Below are positions 1 through 9,439 of a stretch of DNA of 53,309 nt, piece after piece. This stretch comes from Flavobacteriaceae bacterium (GTDB taxonomy: Bacteria; Bacteroidota; Bacteroidia; Flavobacteriales; Flavobacteriaceae). The position numbers and the translations under genes were made by a program. Positions within the stretch are counted from its first letter, which is position 1, and each line of letters opens with the position of its first letter. The notes beneath the pieces are model-generated. The model did not search any database, was not told the origin of the DNA, and worked only from the letters and a program-made list of their open reading frames with translations. The stretch lies in NCBI GenBank assembly GCA_020346245.1, contig CP070778.1:1447070-1500378 (forward strand), read 5' to 3'.

Positions 1-1
1 A

Positions 2-73
2 TTCAAAGAAGAGGCTATTGAAGTTTTTAACAATGTTGATTTGGCAGACGATGGTAAGCTATTCGAAATTTGA
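2..73 (+). CDS. rnz: 3' end of a probable ribonuclease Z gene (partial)
   Basis: An open frame runs in from the left edge and stops at a TGA at 71-73, giving 23 C-terminal residues that include EEAIEVFNNVDLADDGK. RNase Z proteins typically end with a helix of the form EEA..IFPNT.LA.DG, and this tail matches that pattern. RNase Z matures tRNA 3' ends. The 5' part lies outside the window, so the catalytic HxHxDH motif cannot be checked. The identification rests only on this short tail and on recollection of the family. It is probably not part of the pdxH operon, since about 150 AT-rich bases follow. Confidence 0.5.
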   Translation, partial: FKEEAIEVFNNVDLADDGKLFEI

Positions 74-225
74 AGATAACAGTATTCAGAAATTCGGTTA
101 TATATGTTAATCTGACGACAGAAAATCATTTAATAATTTCTAACCTCGTTATAAAAATTCAATAACACTTCAATTTTATACATCTTTTCCCCAACTTTGT
201 GTTGTTAATGTTTTTCTAGTACGTA

Positions 226-873
226 ATGCACAGAGATTTAGGGAATCATCGGAAATCATACAATAAGAGTGCCCTCAACGAGCAAGCTATATCAGACAAC
301 CCTTTGGAACTGTTTCAGAAATGGTTTTACGAAGTTGAAGCTGCAGATGGTGTCGATGAACCAAATGCCATGACTGTTTCAACACTGGGATTGGATGGTT
401 ACCCAAAAAGCAGGGTGGTCCTGCTCAAAAAGTATACGTTTGAGGGTTTTATCTTTTACTCCAATTACCAGAGTGAAAAAGGTAAAGCTATTCAGGCAGA
501 TCCAAGAGTTTGTCTGTCATTTTTTTGGCCCAATATGGAACGCCAGATTATTATTAAAGGAAAGGCCGAGAAATTAGCCAAAAATCTTTCCGATGGATAT
601 TTCGAATCAAGACCGGAAGGCAGTAAATTGGGAGCAATAGTATCTGATCAAAGCAGTGTAATTGAGTCAAGAGAAGTCTTGGAAATTGAATTGAAGAAAT
701 TGGAAGAAAAATATAAGGACAAAGAAATTGAACGTCCGGATTATTGGGGTGGTTATCTTGTAAGGCCCATATCTATGGAATTTTGGCAGGGAAGGGATAA
801 TAGGTTGCACGATAGGATCCGATATACGCTTCAAGAAGATTTTGATTGGAAAATAGAGCGACTCGCTCCATAA
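226..873 (+). CDS. pdxH: Pyridoxamine 5'-phosphate oxidase
   Basis: This 215-residue protein is a full-length PdxH, the FMN enzyme that oxidises pyridoxine or pyridoxamine 5'-phosphate to pyridoxal 5'-phosphate in the cytoplasm. Visible family features are the central block TVSTLGLDGYPKSRVVLLK (FMN-binding strand region), SNYQSEKGKAI, the FFWPNMERQIIIKG block, the C-terminal EFWQGRDNRLHDR substrate-binding motif and the conserved RLAP end. The ATG at 226 gives the usual length. It is followed after 13 nt by sixA and then ppk1 on the same strand, so the three are probably co-transcribed, although their functions are not obviously linked. About 150 AT-rich bases upstream hold no clear TAnnTTTG box; CAACTTTG at 192-199 is one base off. 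Confidence 0.95.
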   Translation: MHRDLGNHRKSYNKSALNEQAISDNPLELFQKWFYEVEAADGVDEPNAMTVSTLGLDGYPKSRVVLLKKYTFEGFIFYSNYQSEKGKAIQADPRVCLSFFWPNMERQIIIKGKAEKLAKNLSDGYFESRPEGSKLGAIVSDQSSVIESREVLEIELKKLEEKYKDKEIERPDYWGGYLVRPISMEFWQGRDNRLHDRIRYTLQEDFDWKIERLAP

Positions 874-886
874 AAATAGTTTGATT

Positions 887-1372
887 ATGAAAACAGTTAT
901 ACTTGTCAGGCATGGGAAATCATCCTGGGAATATGGGGTAAGCGATCAGGACCGACCTTTAAAGCAGCGGGGTATTACTGATGCACATCTTGTAAGTAAT
1001 GAATTTAAAAGGCTATCCGAGAACATAGATTCAGCATATTCAAGCCCTGCAAACAGGGCACTTCACACCTGCATGATATTCTTACGGAATTTTAACTATC
1101 CTTTGAAAAATTTAAAAATTTCTGATGAATTGTATGATTTTTCAGGAGAAGCAGTGATGTCATTTGTAAAACAATTGGATGACAACCTCAATAAAGTGGT
1201 GATTTTTGGTCATAACTATGCACTCACCAACATTGTAAATCAATGGGGGAACAAGTTTATCGATAATATGCCTACTTCGGCTTTAGTGCAAATACGGTTT
1301 GATGTTACTAGTTGGCAAACAATAAACAGCGGGATTACTGAACATATCCTCATCCCAAAACAACTTAGATAA
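887..1372 (+). CDS. sixA: SixA-type histidine phosphatase
   Basis: A protein of about 161 residues in the histidine phosphatase (phosphoglycerate mutase-like) superfamily. The N-terminus carries the catalytic RHG triad (VILVRHGKSSW), followed by DRPLKQRG and later FGHNYAL, which supplies the second catalytic His. SixA in other bacteria removes phosphate from phosphohistidine on signalling or phosphotransfer proteins. I chose the ATG at 887 over an in-frame TTG six bases upstream because it starts directly at MKTVILVRHG. Its stop codon overlaps the ppk1 start by one base, so the two genes are translationally coupled. The pairing with polyphosphate kinase suggests a phosphate-related role, but the real substrate is unknown. 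Confidence 0.85.
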   Translation: MKTVILVRHGKSSWEYGVSDQDRPLKQRGITDAHLVSNEFKRLSENIDSAYSSPANRALHTCMIFLRNFNYPLKNLKISDELYDFSGEAVMSFVKQLDDNLNKVVIFGHNYALTNIVNQWGNKFIDNMPTSALVQIRFDVTSWQTINSGITEHILIPKQLR

Positions 1373-3444
1373 TGATTAAGACTAAAAATCAATACATCAA
1401 CAGGGAAATAAGCTGGTTGATGTTTAATGATCGTGTATTACAGGAGAGTGCAGATAAAAATGTGCCATTGATAGAGCGACTTCGATTTTTAGGTATTTTT
1501 TCAAATAATTTGGATGAATTTTTTAAAGTAAGGTATGCTACTATTAAAAGAATCGTTCTGGCAGGTAAGAAAGGGAAAAGTGCTTTGGGAGGCGAGAAAG
1601 CAAAGGACTTATTAGCAGAAATCACCAAAATTGTCATTGATCAGCAAAGCAAAAGCCTGATTATTCATGGCGATATTGAGAAAGAATTAGAAAGGGAGGG
1701 TATTTTTCTTATCAACGAAACGGAAGTGTCTGAAAGTCAGGCCGAATTCGTTAAAAACTATTTCATAGAAAAGGTTAGCCCGCTTTTAATGACTATAGTT
1801 TTAAATGATCTTAACCAATTCCCACTTTTAAAGGATACAGAAGCTTATCTGGCCGTAAAAATGGTCCTTAGGGAGACCGAAATAGACCAAATAACTAAGA
1901 AGATTCGGTATGCATTGATAGAAATTCCTCAAGGCACAGATCGTTTTGTGGTTTTGCCTTCTGAAGGAAATAAAAATTATATCATCATACTGGATGACCT
2001 TATCAGGTTTTGTCTCGCGCGTATATTTCCCATGTTTGAATATGAAGCGATTTCTGCACATATGATTAAAATAACTAGAGATGCGGAATTGGACATTGAT
2101 AATGATCTAAGCAAAACATTTATAGAAAAAATATCATCAAGCGTTCAGGGAAGAAAAATCAGTGATCCGGTGCGTTTTGTGTACGATAAGAACATTGGTA
2201 AGGATACCCTGGAATTTCTAAAAGGGAAAATGGGTATCAAGGAAACGGATAGTGTTATCCCGGGAGGGCGTTATCATAACAGAAGGGATTATATGAGCTT
2301 TCCAAGTTTGGGAAAACAAGATCTTATGTACGAGAAAATAACACCACTTCCTGTAAAGGGTTTGAGTTTGGAGGGAAGCTTATTGGAGCACATAGCTGAA
2401 AAGGACTACCTCATGTACGCCCCATACCATACTTTTTCCTACATAATTAAATTCCTGAGAGAAGCTGCACTGGATCCTAAAGTAAAAAGTATTAAGATCA
2501 CTGTATATCGCCTTGCAAAGAATTCACAGGTAGCCGCATCCTTAATAAATGCCGTGAAAAATGGTAAAAAAGTTACTATGCAGATAGAGTTACGGGCCCG
2601 TTTTGATGAGCAGGCTAATATTAACTATGCAGAAGAATTGCAGGCCGAAGGTGTAAAACTGATCTTTGGAGTACCCGGTTTAAAAGTTCATAGTAAAATA
2701 TGCGTAATTGAAAGGAAAGAAGGCCATTTACTAAAACGGTATGGCTTTATAAGTACAGGTAACTTTAACGAAGCAACAGCTAAGATATATACAGATTATA
2801 CCCTGTTTACGGCTAACGAAGCTATATTAAAAGAAATTGATATTGTCTTTGATTTTTTTGAGACCACCTATAAAATATATAAATACAAGCATTTGATCGT
2901 TTCCCCCCACTACACTAAGAGTATATTTAAGAAGCTGATTGACAGCGAAATACAAGCTGCAAAACTCGGGAGAGATGCCTACATTAAAATAAAGATGAAT
3001 AGCTTTACCTCCTATGAAATGGTAGATGAGCTATACGAAGCAAGTAGGGCAGGGGTTAAAATTCAGTTAATAATAAGAGGGGTGTGTTGTCTTATTCCAG
3101 GGGTGGAGGGTATGAGTGAAAATATTGAAGCAATAAGTATTGTTGATAAATTTTTGGAACATCCGCGAGTCTTTATTTTTGGTAATGAAGGAAACCCTAA
3201 AATCTATATTTCATCGGCGGACTGGATGACACGTAATCTGGATAATAGGGTAGAGGTTGGATGTCCAATTTATGATGAAGATATTAAACAGGAATTAATA
3301 GAAACCTTCGAAATTTCATGGGGGGATAACGTAAAAGCGCGAATTTTTGATCGGGAACAGAACAATATTTATAAGAAGACTGAATTACCCAAGTTGCGAT
3401 CTCAATTCGCTATTTATGATTATTATCTTAATAAATTGAATTAG
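1372..3444 (+). CDS. ppk1: Polyphosphate kinase 1
   Basis: This 690-residue protein is a full-length PPK1, which reversibly polymerises the gamma phosphate of ATP into inorganic polyphosphate. The N-terminal domain begins YINREISWLMFNDRVLQES, and the two phospholipase D-like C-terminal domains carry the catalytic histidines: His440 in GLKVHSKIC (the autophosphorylated residue in E. coli, His435) and His597 in LEHPRVFIF (E. coli His592). The signature ISSADWMTRNLDNRVEV is intact. The start overlaps the sixA stop (TAATG), so translation is coupled. No exopolyphosphatase gene is adjacent. About 200 gene-free bases follow before the convergent miaE, and I see no convincing terminator there. Confidence 0.97.
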   Translation: MIKTKNQYINREISWLMFNDRVLQESADKNVPLIERLRFLGIFSNNLDEFFKVRYATIKRIVLAGKKGKSALGGEKAKDLLAEITKIVIDQQSKSLIIHGDIEKELEREGIFLINETEVSESQAEFVKNYFIEKVSPLLMTIVLNDLNQFPLLKDTEAYLAVKMVLRETEIDQITKKIRYALIEIPQGTDRFVVLPSEGNKNYIIILDDLIRFCLARIFPMFEYEAISAHMIKITRDAELDIDNDLSKTFIEKISSSVQGRKISDPVRFVYDKNIGKDTLEFLKGKMGIKETDSVIPGGRYHNRRDYMSFPSLGKQDLMYEKITPLPVKGLSLEGSLLEHIAEKDYLMYAPYHTFSYIIKFLREAALDPKVKSIKITVYRLAKNSQVAASLINAVKNGKKVTMQIELRARFDEQANINYAEELQAEGVKLIFGVPGLKVHSKICVIERKEGHLLKRYGFISTGNFNEATAKIYTDYTLFTANEAILKEIDIVFDFFETTYKIYKYKHLIVSPHYTKSIFKKLIDSEIQAAKLGRDAYIKIKMNSFTSYEMVDELYEASRAGVKIQLIIRGVCCLIPGVEGMSENIEAISIVDKFLEHPRVFIFGNEGNPKIYISSADWMTRNLDNRVEVGCPIYDEDIKQELIETFEISWGDNVKARIFDREQNNIYKKTELPKLRSQFAIYDYYLNKLN

Positions 3445-3644
3445 AAAAACATATAAATTTTAATAGAGGGAGGTTGTCCCCAAATTAATGCGCCGGCCGT
3501 AAAAGTTTCAGGAACTAAAATTCACCCGTGTTCTATATAAAACCAGGTTTCATGAAAAGGCCTAAAATGCACTATTTATTAAAAATTCAATAGGAAATAA
3601 TTGGGTTATCTATCAGAGATTAAAAGAAGGCTGTCGATTTTAGG

Positions 3645-4226
3645 CTAACCATGAATCGTCTCTTTCTTGCCAAGATTTTTCATAATCTCTGCTTCATATA
3701 GCAAAAGATCCTGCCATTTTTTATCCACTTCCTCCTTTTTTCCGAACTTCCTGGCAAACTTCAAAAACATGCTATAATGACCGGCTTCACTAACCATTAG
3801 TTTATGATAAAAATCAGCCAGTTCCTTATCCTGCAGTTCCTCTGAAAGCAACCTAAAACGCTCACAACTCCTGGCTTCAATTAATGCTGCATATAGAAGG
3901 CGATGTACCAATTGTGTGGTTCGGTTTCCTCCTTTAGGAAAGAACTTCAAAAGTTGAATGACATATTCGTCCTTTCTATACCTTCCCAGGGTTTTACCGC
4001 GCTTAAGGATCCTATCATGTACCATTTTAAAATGACCCATTTCCTCTCTTGACAATGCGATCATTTCCTCTACCAACTCCGGGTATTCGGGAAAATTAAT
4101 TATCAATGAAATAGCCGTACTTGCTGCCTTTTGTTCGCAATAGGCATGGTCGGTCAAAATTTCATCTATATTTTTTTCCACTATGTTTACCCAGCGGGGA
4201 TCAGTTGGTAATTTTAGTCCTAACAT
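3645..4226 (-). CDS. miaE: tRNA-(ms2io6A37) hydroxylase, MiaE
   Basis: A 193-residue ferritin-like diiron protein. MiaE hydroxylates the isopentenyl side chain of 2-methylthio-N6-isopentenyladenosine at tRNA position 37. Metal ligands are visible in the expected order: E31 (YCEQKAAS), EEMGH at 61-65, E117 (IEARSCER) and EAGH at 147-150. The length and the N-terminal LPTDPRWV block fit the family. It is transcribed divergently from the ebo operon across a 161-base gap and convergently to ppk1, so it is likely a single-gene unit. No odd features. Confidence 0.9.
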   Translation of the reverse strand: MLGLKLPTDPRWVNIVEKNIDEILTDHAYCEQKAASTAISLIINFPEYPELVEEMIALSREEMGHFKMVHDRILKRGKTLGRYRKDEYVIQLLKFFPKGGNRTTQLVHRLLYAALIEARSCERFRLLSEELQDKELADFYHKLMVSEAGHYSMFLKFARKFGKKEEVDKKWQDLLLYEAEIMKNLGKKETIHG

Positions 4227-4325
4227 AATTTAACTTTTTGCTAAATTAAAAAGAACCTGTGAAACACTTATGGTATTTAAAAACTATATCTGCAGATAAA
4301 TGGAAGAGGTTTGCAGTTATCTTAA

Positions 4326-4333
4326 TATATTTG
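4326..4333 (+). promoter_or_regulatory. Candidate -7 element for the ebo operon
   Basis: TATATTTG matches the Bacteroidota -7 consensus TAnnTTTG exactly and lies 54 bases before the eboA ATG. The only upstream TTTG (4310-4313) is just 12 bases away, shorter than the usual spacing of about 19, so the -33 half is unsupported. It would give a 5' leader of roughly 50 nt. Confidence 0.35.
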
Positions 4334-4387
4334 TTCCGCAAAGGATTTTCTTTTGTTTAACTCCTTGTTTACTTGTAATTGAATTAT

Positions 4388-5245
4388 ATGCAGCATTTGG
4401 ATACGCGTAAAGAATTGTCTAAAATTCTTGGCGATAGCTTAGCTGAAGAAACACATACCTGGATAGAAGATAAGTTAGATTTGATCATAGAATCAAATTC
4501 TGCTAAGGAATTGTATCTCTGCTATAGTTTAATAGCCAGTAAAATTAGTTCTGATATAAAACCAAAAACCCAGGGCGTAAATCAGAAATTGGCCGAATAT
4601 TTAATGGCACAGGAAGCAGACATGCTCCAAATTGCACGCATTTATCTTCTTATTAGAGTATTGGAATCAGATAAGGCATATTTTTCAACTAAGGTGGCAA
4701 ATCTTATTCAGATTGCTGATACCGGCGAGCTTGAAACCTTTTTAAAGTTTTTAATACTTTTACCTAATGCCGGGGATTTTAACCAGGTAGGAGTTGAAGC
4801 ATTGCGCACGAATATTGGGACTATTTTTGACGCAATAGCATTAAACAATCCATATCCATCGAAATACTTTAATGATCAGCAATGGAATCAGATGTATTTG
4901 AAAGCGGCTTTTATGGAGCGTAATTTGGGAGCTATAATTGATGTAGAGAAACGAGCAAACAGGGATTTGGCCAGGATTATTTCAGATTATGCACATGAAC
5001 GCTGGGCCGCTTCAAGGAGTATAGACCCCTTGTTCTGGAGGCCTGTAGCACAATTTTTAGAGGGTGTATTACTGCAAGATATGGATCATTTGTTTAGGAG
5101 TAAAGATAAAACTGAGAATTTGGCTGCCGCACTTTGTTGTTATAGCGCTCCTCAACCGGAAGCCAAAGACCTATTGAATAACTATCCTGATTTAAAGGAA
5201 ATGGTAACCCATAGTGAGGTTACCTGGGAAAATTTAATGAAATAG
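4388..5245 (+). CDS. eboA: EboA family metabolite traffic protein
   Basis: A soluble protein of about 285 residues with no signal peptide or membrane segment. The C-terminal half holds the family hallmark blocks: NPYPSKYFNDQQWNQMYLKAA, then a short stretch around RANRDLARI and YAHERWAASR. EboA opens the ebo cluster, which in the cyanobacterium Nostoc punctiforme is needed to bring the scytonemin monomer to the periplasm; the molecular activity of EboA itself is unknown. I prefer the ATG at 4388 to an in-frame TTG at 4379. eboB starts 3 bases after its stop, so it heads a compact operon. Confidence 0.85.
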   Translation: MQHLDTRKELSKILGDSLAEETHTWIEDKLDLIIESNSAKELYLCYSLIASKISSDIKPKTQGVNQKLAEYLMAQEADMLQIARIYLLIRVLESDKAYFSTKVANLIQIADTGELETFLKFLILLPNAGDFNQVGVEALRTNIGTIFDAIALNNPYPSKYFNDQQWNQMYLKAAFMERNLGAIIDVEKRANRDLARIISDYAHERWAASRSIDPLFWRPVAQFLEGVLLQDMDHLFRSKDKTENLAAALCCYSAPQPEAKDLLNNYPDLKEMVTHSEVTWENLMK

Positions 5246-5248
5246 ACT

Positions 5249-6157
5249 ATGGATGATAAAATGATGATAATTGACCCTCATATACATATGACCTCGAGGA
5301 CGACCGATGACTATGAAGCTATGGCAGCATCCGGAATAGTTGCAATTATTGAACCATCTTTCTGGTTAGGTCAGCCGCGTACTCAGGTGGGGTCGTTTCA
5401 AGATTATTTTAGCAGCCTCGTTGGGTGGGAGCCTTTCAGGGCAAGTCAGTTTGGTATTAAACATTATTGTACCATAGGTTTGAATTCCAAAGAGGCCAAT
5501 AATGAAGCCCTGGCTGAACAGGTAATGGAACTATTACCTTTATATCTTCACAAAGAAAATGTTGTTGCAATAGGAGAAATTGGCTATGATGACCAAACAC
5601 CTGCTGAGGATAAGTATTTCAGAGAACAACTTGAACTAGCCAAGGAATTAAATATGACGGTTCAGGTTCATACACCCCATAGGGATAAGAAAGCCGGAAC
5701 CCTCAGAAGCATGGAAGTATGTATGGAACATAAACTGGATCCCGGTAATGTAATAATCGACCATAATAATGAGGAAACCGTAAAAGATGTCTTAGATAAA
5801 GGTTTTATTGCTGCTTTTACCATTTACCCCAAAACCAAAATGGGTAATGAACGCATGGTAGAAGTTGTCCGTAAATATGGAAGCTCCAATATAATAGTAG
5901 ATAGTTCTGCAGACTGGGGGGTCAGTGACCCTTTGGCTGTTCCGAAAACGGCTGCCCTTATGTTAAAGCGGGGTATAGCCCGCGAAGATGTAGTAAAAAC
6001 CTGTTACCAAAATGCGTTGGATGCTTTTAGCAAAAATGGGAAAATGAAAGAATCTGACTGGTTGAATCCACAGGGAATAAATCAATCCATTCTTTTCAAT
6101 GATAATAGCGTTTTAAGGGGACAGGAACCACGCATAGACACCGATCAAATAAAATAG
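5249..6157 (+). CDS. eboB: TatD-like metal-dependent hydrolase, EboB
   Basis: A 302-residue TIM-barrel hydrolase of the TatD/amidohydrolase type. Metal ligands are visible: the HxH pair in IDPHIHM (residues 8-14), the glutamate in AIGEIGYD, His in VQVHTPH and IIDHN, and the Asp in VDSSADWG. This set predicts a functional two-metal site. In ebo clusters this gene is the second member and its substrate is unknown; general TatD enzymes act on DNA or esters, so function should not be copied from them. The gene sits 3 bases after eboA and one base before eboC, indicating strict co-expression. Confidence 0.87.
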   Translation: MDDKMMIIDPHIHMTSRTTDDYEAMAASGIVAIIEPSFWLGQPRTQVGSFQDYFSSLVGWEPFRASQFGIKHYCTIGLNSKEANNEALAEQVMELLPLYLHKENVVAIGEIGYDDQTPAEDKYFREQLELAKELNMTVQVHTPHRDKKAGTLRSMEVCMEHKLDPGNVIIDHNNEETVKDVLDKGFIAAFTIYPKTKMGNERMVEVVRKYGSSNIIVDSSADWGVSDPLAVPKTAALMLKRGIAREDVVKTCYQNALDAFSKNGKMKESDWLNPQGINQSILFNDNSVLRGQEPRIDTDQIK

Positions 6158-6158
6158 A

Positions 6159-7061
6159 ATGAACATAGGACTCCTGGGATATGCAAAGCTTACCAGGCCA
6201 GCAAATTTACCCACTGCCATGGCAGATATAATGGCAGGGTCAAGCATTTCCGGACTTACTATCCTATTTACAACAGACACTTCCTTAAACGGAGCAGTAT
6301 ACCTGAATCTAATCTTACTTATATTTTCCTCGATTTTCCTCTATGCAGGAGGAGTTGTTCTGAATGATGTATTTGATTTTAAAATTGACCAGATAGAACG
6401 ACCTGAAAGACCTATTCCCAAAGGAGAAGTATCTCTAAAAGGAGCCTCGTTATTTGGATCCGGACTGTTACTGTCAGGAATTGCCTTATCATTCTTTGTG
6501 AATCACCTAAGTGGTATTATAGCTGTTATTCTGGCTTTGACAATCATACTATATGATTCCTACTCCAAAAAATATCAATTCCTGGGACCATTAAATATGG
6601 GGTTATGCAGAGGATTAAATCTAATTTTAGGAATGTCTGTATTCGGTGAAATATTTCATTGGAGGTATGCCGTAATTCCGCTTTTGTATATTTTTGCCAT
6701 TACGCTAATTAGCAGGGGAGAGGTTTATGGGCAAAATAAAAAGCACATACTTTGGGCAGGACTGTTATATGCAATGGTTATTTTTATCGTTTTGATGATT
6801 ATACCCGATATACAGACACAGTGGGTTGGTCTATTCCCTTTCATGGGTTTATTTATATTTCTGATATATAATCCATTAATTAGAGCTTATAGAGTAAATT
6901 CACCTGAAAATATTAAAAAAGCTGTGGTCAGTGGTGTGCTTTCCATAATTGTTTTGGATGCATCACTTGCGGTAGGATTTGACAGTTGGCAGTTTGGTTT
7001 GATTGTTTTACTATTGCTCCCGCTCTCATACGTACTTGCTAATATATTTGCGGTAACTTAA
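6159..7061 (+). CDS. eboC: UbiA-family membrane prenyltransferase, EboC
   Basis: A 300-residue integral membrane protein with about eight or nine predicted helices. The first Asp-rich UbiA motif is ND..DFKID (residues 69-77, followed by RPERPIPKGE) and the second is the YDSYSKKY region (132-139), the Mg-diphosphate binding sites of UbiA enzymes. Such enzymes attach a prenyl chain to an aromatic or cyclic acceptor at the inner face of the membrane. It is the only clear membrane protein of the core ebo set, so it is the likely membrane anchor or transfer point of the pathway. The acceptor and donor are not known. eboD follows after 9 bases. Confidence 0.87.
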   Translation: MNIGLLGYAKLTRPANLPTAMADIMAGSSISGLTILFTTDTSLNGAVYLNLILLIFSSIFLYAGGVVLNDVFDFKIDQIERPERPIPKGEVSLKGASLFGSGLLLSGIALSFFVNHLSGIIAVILALTIILYDSYSKKYQFLGPLNMGLCRGLNLILGMSVFGEIFHWRYAVIPLLYIFAITLISRGEVYGQNKKHILWAGLLYAMVIFIVLMIIPDIQTQWVGLFPFMGLFIFLIYNPLIRAYRVNSPENIKKAVVSGVLSIIVLDASLAVGFDSWQFGLIVLLLLPLSYVLANIFAVT

Positions 7062-7070
7062 ATTAGAAGC

Positions 7071-8237
7071 ATGCAATTAAAACCCATAGAACAGTCTTTC
7101 GCAGTAAACTTTAAGTATAGTCTGCATTTTACAAGTGGCTTATTTGAAGGCAACAATGAATTGTTCATTGAGGTTATACGGTCTTATAAACCAAATGAAA
7201 AGGTAAAACTACTATTCGTTATAGACGATGGGGTACTCAAAAATCATCCTGAGTTAAGTGAAAGCATTAAAGAATATTGTCTTCGGCATAATAATCAACT
7301 ACAATTTACAGAGTGTCTGGTAACTCCCGGGGGAGAAAAATCCAAAAATAACCACGAGAATGTAGATAGGATTATAGCCGCAATTAACGATAATTCAATT
7401 TGCAGGCATTCCTTTGTGGTAGTTATCGGGGGTGGTGCAGTCATAGATATGGCCGGCTATGCGGCTTCGGTTGCTCACAGGGGGGTTAAACTCATTCGTA
7501 TTCCAACCACAGTACTTTCTCAAAATGATGCTGCTATAGGAGTTAAGAATGGGATAAATGCCTATAATAAAAAGAATTTTATAGGAACTTTTGCGCCACC
7601 GTATGCCATATTAAACGATAGCAAATTTTTGACAAGCCTTGAACAACGCGATTGGATTGCGGGAGTGGCTGAGGCAATTAAGGTTGCTCTTATAAAGGAT
7701 GAAATTTTCTATAATACAATTAGGGAAAATGCGATCAGATTGAAAGAACGAGATATGGATGCCATGCTTAGCACTATTTACAGGTGTGCCGAAATGCATA
7801 TGGAACATATTGCCACCGGAGGTGATCCATTTGAAAGCGGGTCTTCCAGACCATTGGATTTTGGTCACTGGTCCGCTCATAAATTGGAACAGATGAGTAA
7901 CTATTCCCTGAGACATGGTGAAGCTGTTGCCAAGGGGATTGCACTGGATTTAACATACTCCCGGATCATAGGTTTAATTTCACCTGAAATTTTGGAGGAA
8001 ATTTTAGCAGTAATGACTGAAATTGGCTTTGATTTATCTATTCCAGTTTCAGGAGATAAGGAAATACAAGAACTATTAAAAGGGATTCAGGAGTTTCGGG
8101 AACATCTCGGTGGGGAATTAACAATAACATTGATAAATGGTATTGGGAAGAAAATAGATGTGCACCATATAGATATGGAAATAATGAAGAATGCCGTAAA
8201 TTACCTGAATAATAAATATAAAATTAATGTAGCATAA
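7071..8237 (+). CDS. eboD: 3-dehydroquinate synthase-like sugar phosphate cyclase, EboD
   Basis: A 388-residue member of the sugar phosphate cyclase superfamily. The NAD-binding GGGAVIDMAGYAA block is followed by RIPTTVLSQNDAAIGVKNG (active-site Lys region), KNFIGTF, the metal Glu in AGVAEAIKVALI, and the metal histidines in DFGHWSAHKLE and LRHGEAV. All expected cyclase ligands are therefore present. The sequence departs from housekeeping AroB around the substrate pocket (GINAYNKKN, DPFESGSSRPLD) and it sits in the ebo operon, so it probably cyclises another sugar phosphate rather than DAHP. The chemistry is an inference from the fold. Confidence 0.85.
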   Translation: MQLKPIEQSFAVNFKYSLHFTSGLFEGNNELFIEVIRSYKPNEKVKLLFVIDDGVLKNHPELSESIKEYCLRHNNQLQFTECLVTPGGEKSKNNHENVDRIIAAINDNSICRHSFVVVIGGGAVIDMAGYAASVAHRGVKLIRIPTTVLSQNDAAIGVKNGINAYNKKNFIGTFAPPYAILNDSKFLTSLEQRDWIAGVAEAIKVALIKDEIFYNTIRENAIRLKERDMDAMLSTIYRCAEMHMEHIATGGDPFESGSSRPLDFGHWSAHKLEQMSNYSLRHGEAVAKGIALDLTYSRIIGLISPEILEEILAVMTEIGFDLSIPVSGDKEIQELLKGIQEFREHLGGELTITLINGIGKKIDVHHIDMEIMKNAVNYLNNKYKINVA

Positions 8238-8240
8238 ACT

Positions 8241-9434
8241 ATGCTGATCGATGATAGATACCATCTGACTTATTGTACCAACATTCATCCCGGACAGGAT
8301 TGGGCCAGCACCTTTGGGAGTTTAGCAGACTACCTGCCTGTTATAAAGAATAAAATATCAGAGGAACAGCCTTTTGGTATAGGATTGCGTCTGTCCAATA
8401 AGGCAAGTGAAGAACTTGCTATGCATGACAATCTTCCACAATTTAAAAATTGGTTAATTGCTAACGGTCTTTATGTATTTACCATGAATGGTTTTCCTTA
8501 TGGAAATTTTCATGATGAAGTTGTAAAAGATAAAGTACATGAACCCGATTGGACAACCAGGGACAGGCTCAATTATACTGTTAGGCTCTTTGAACAATTG
8601 GCTTTTCTCTTACCCGAAGGTATATCAGGAGGGATCTCTACTTCGCCAATTAGTTATAAGCATTGGCATTCTAGTACAAAAGAGAAAAATGCTGTCATGG
8701 AAACAGGAGCTATGCATTTGTCGGAGCTCATACTTAAACTCTATAAACTTGAAGAAAGAACTTCTAAGTATCTTCATATTGATATTGAACCAGAACCGGA
8801 TGGGATGCTGGAGAATACTGACGATGTTTTATCGTTCTTCCAAAATTTTCTTTTACCAATAGCAAAGAAAGAGCTAATAAAAAAGCTGAATATAGGTAAA
8901 GAAAAAGCAGAAAATCTGGTATTGCGATATTGTACCCTTTGTTATGATATCTGTCATTTTTCGTTGGCCTATGAAGAACCGGCCTATACTTTTAAAAAAT
9001 TAAAGAATGCCGGTATCAAAATTGGTAAAATACAGGTGAGTGCTGCTTTGAAAGTTAAATTTGACACATCTGACAGTAATAAAATATGGGATTCCCTTGC
9101 CCAGTTTGATGAGCCTACATATTTGCATCAGGTTACTATAAATTCCAATTTGGGTGTAAAAACATATAATGATCTGCCTATTATTCTCAAGAACAAACCA
9201 GATGTTTCTGAATTAAGAGCTCATTTTCATGTACCTATTTTTCTTGAATCTTTTGAAGAGCTATATTCTACCCAGGATCACATCTTGAAGGTCATATCTA
9301 TTCTTAAGGAGCAGTTTATTACAGAACACCTGGAAGTTGAGACATATACTTGGGATGTGCTGCCGGGTAATTTAAAAAAAGACCTGTCAGAATCTATAAT
9401 CAGAGAAATGAATTGGTTAATAGACAGGCTATAA
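8241..9434 (+). CDS. eboE: Metabolite traffic protein EboE (xylose isomerase-like TIM barrel)
   Basis: A 397-residue soluble protein of the sugar phosphate isomerase/AP-endonuclease TIM-barrel type. The N-terminus YHLTYCTNIHPGQDW is highly characteristic of EboE. Probable metal ligands include the glutamates of HIDIEPEPDG, the Asp and His of CYDICHF and the His of LRAHFHVP. It begins 3 bases after eboD and ends 5 bases before eboF. EboE members are required for ebo-dependent transport in cyanobacteria, but no reaction is assigned. A sugar or cyclitol substrate would suit the neighbouring cyclase-like EboD; this is inference. Confidence 0.85.
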   Translation: MLIDDRYHLTYCTNIHPGQDWASTFGSLADYLPVIKNKISEEQPFGIGLRLSNKASEELAMHDNLPQFKNWLIANGLYVFTMNGFPYGNFHDEVVKDKVHEPDWTTRDRLNYTVRLFEQLAFLLPEGISGGISTSPISYKHWHSSTKEKNAVMETGAMHLSELILKLYKLEERTSKYLHIDIEPEPDGMLENTDDVLSFFQNFLLPIAKKELIKKLNIGKEKAENLVLRYCTLCYDICHFSLAYEEPAYTFKKLKNAGIKIGKIQVSAALKVKFDTSDSNKIWDSLAQFDEPTYLHQVTINSNLGVKTYNDLPIILKNKPDVSELRAHFHVPIFLESFEELYSTQDHILKVISILKEQFITEHLEVETYTWDVLPGNLKKDLSESIIREMNWLIDRL

Positions 9435-9439
9435 ACGTT

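Noticed and set aside
4301..4333. Full two-part promoter for the ebo operon
   Set aside because: The -7 box is perfect but the only TTTG lies 12 bases away, outside normal spacing, so only the -7 half is reported.
7071..8237. Housekeeping 3-dehydroquinate synthase (aroB)
   Set aside because: The cyclase ligands are present but the pocket segments differ from AroB and the gene is embedded in the ebo operon.
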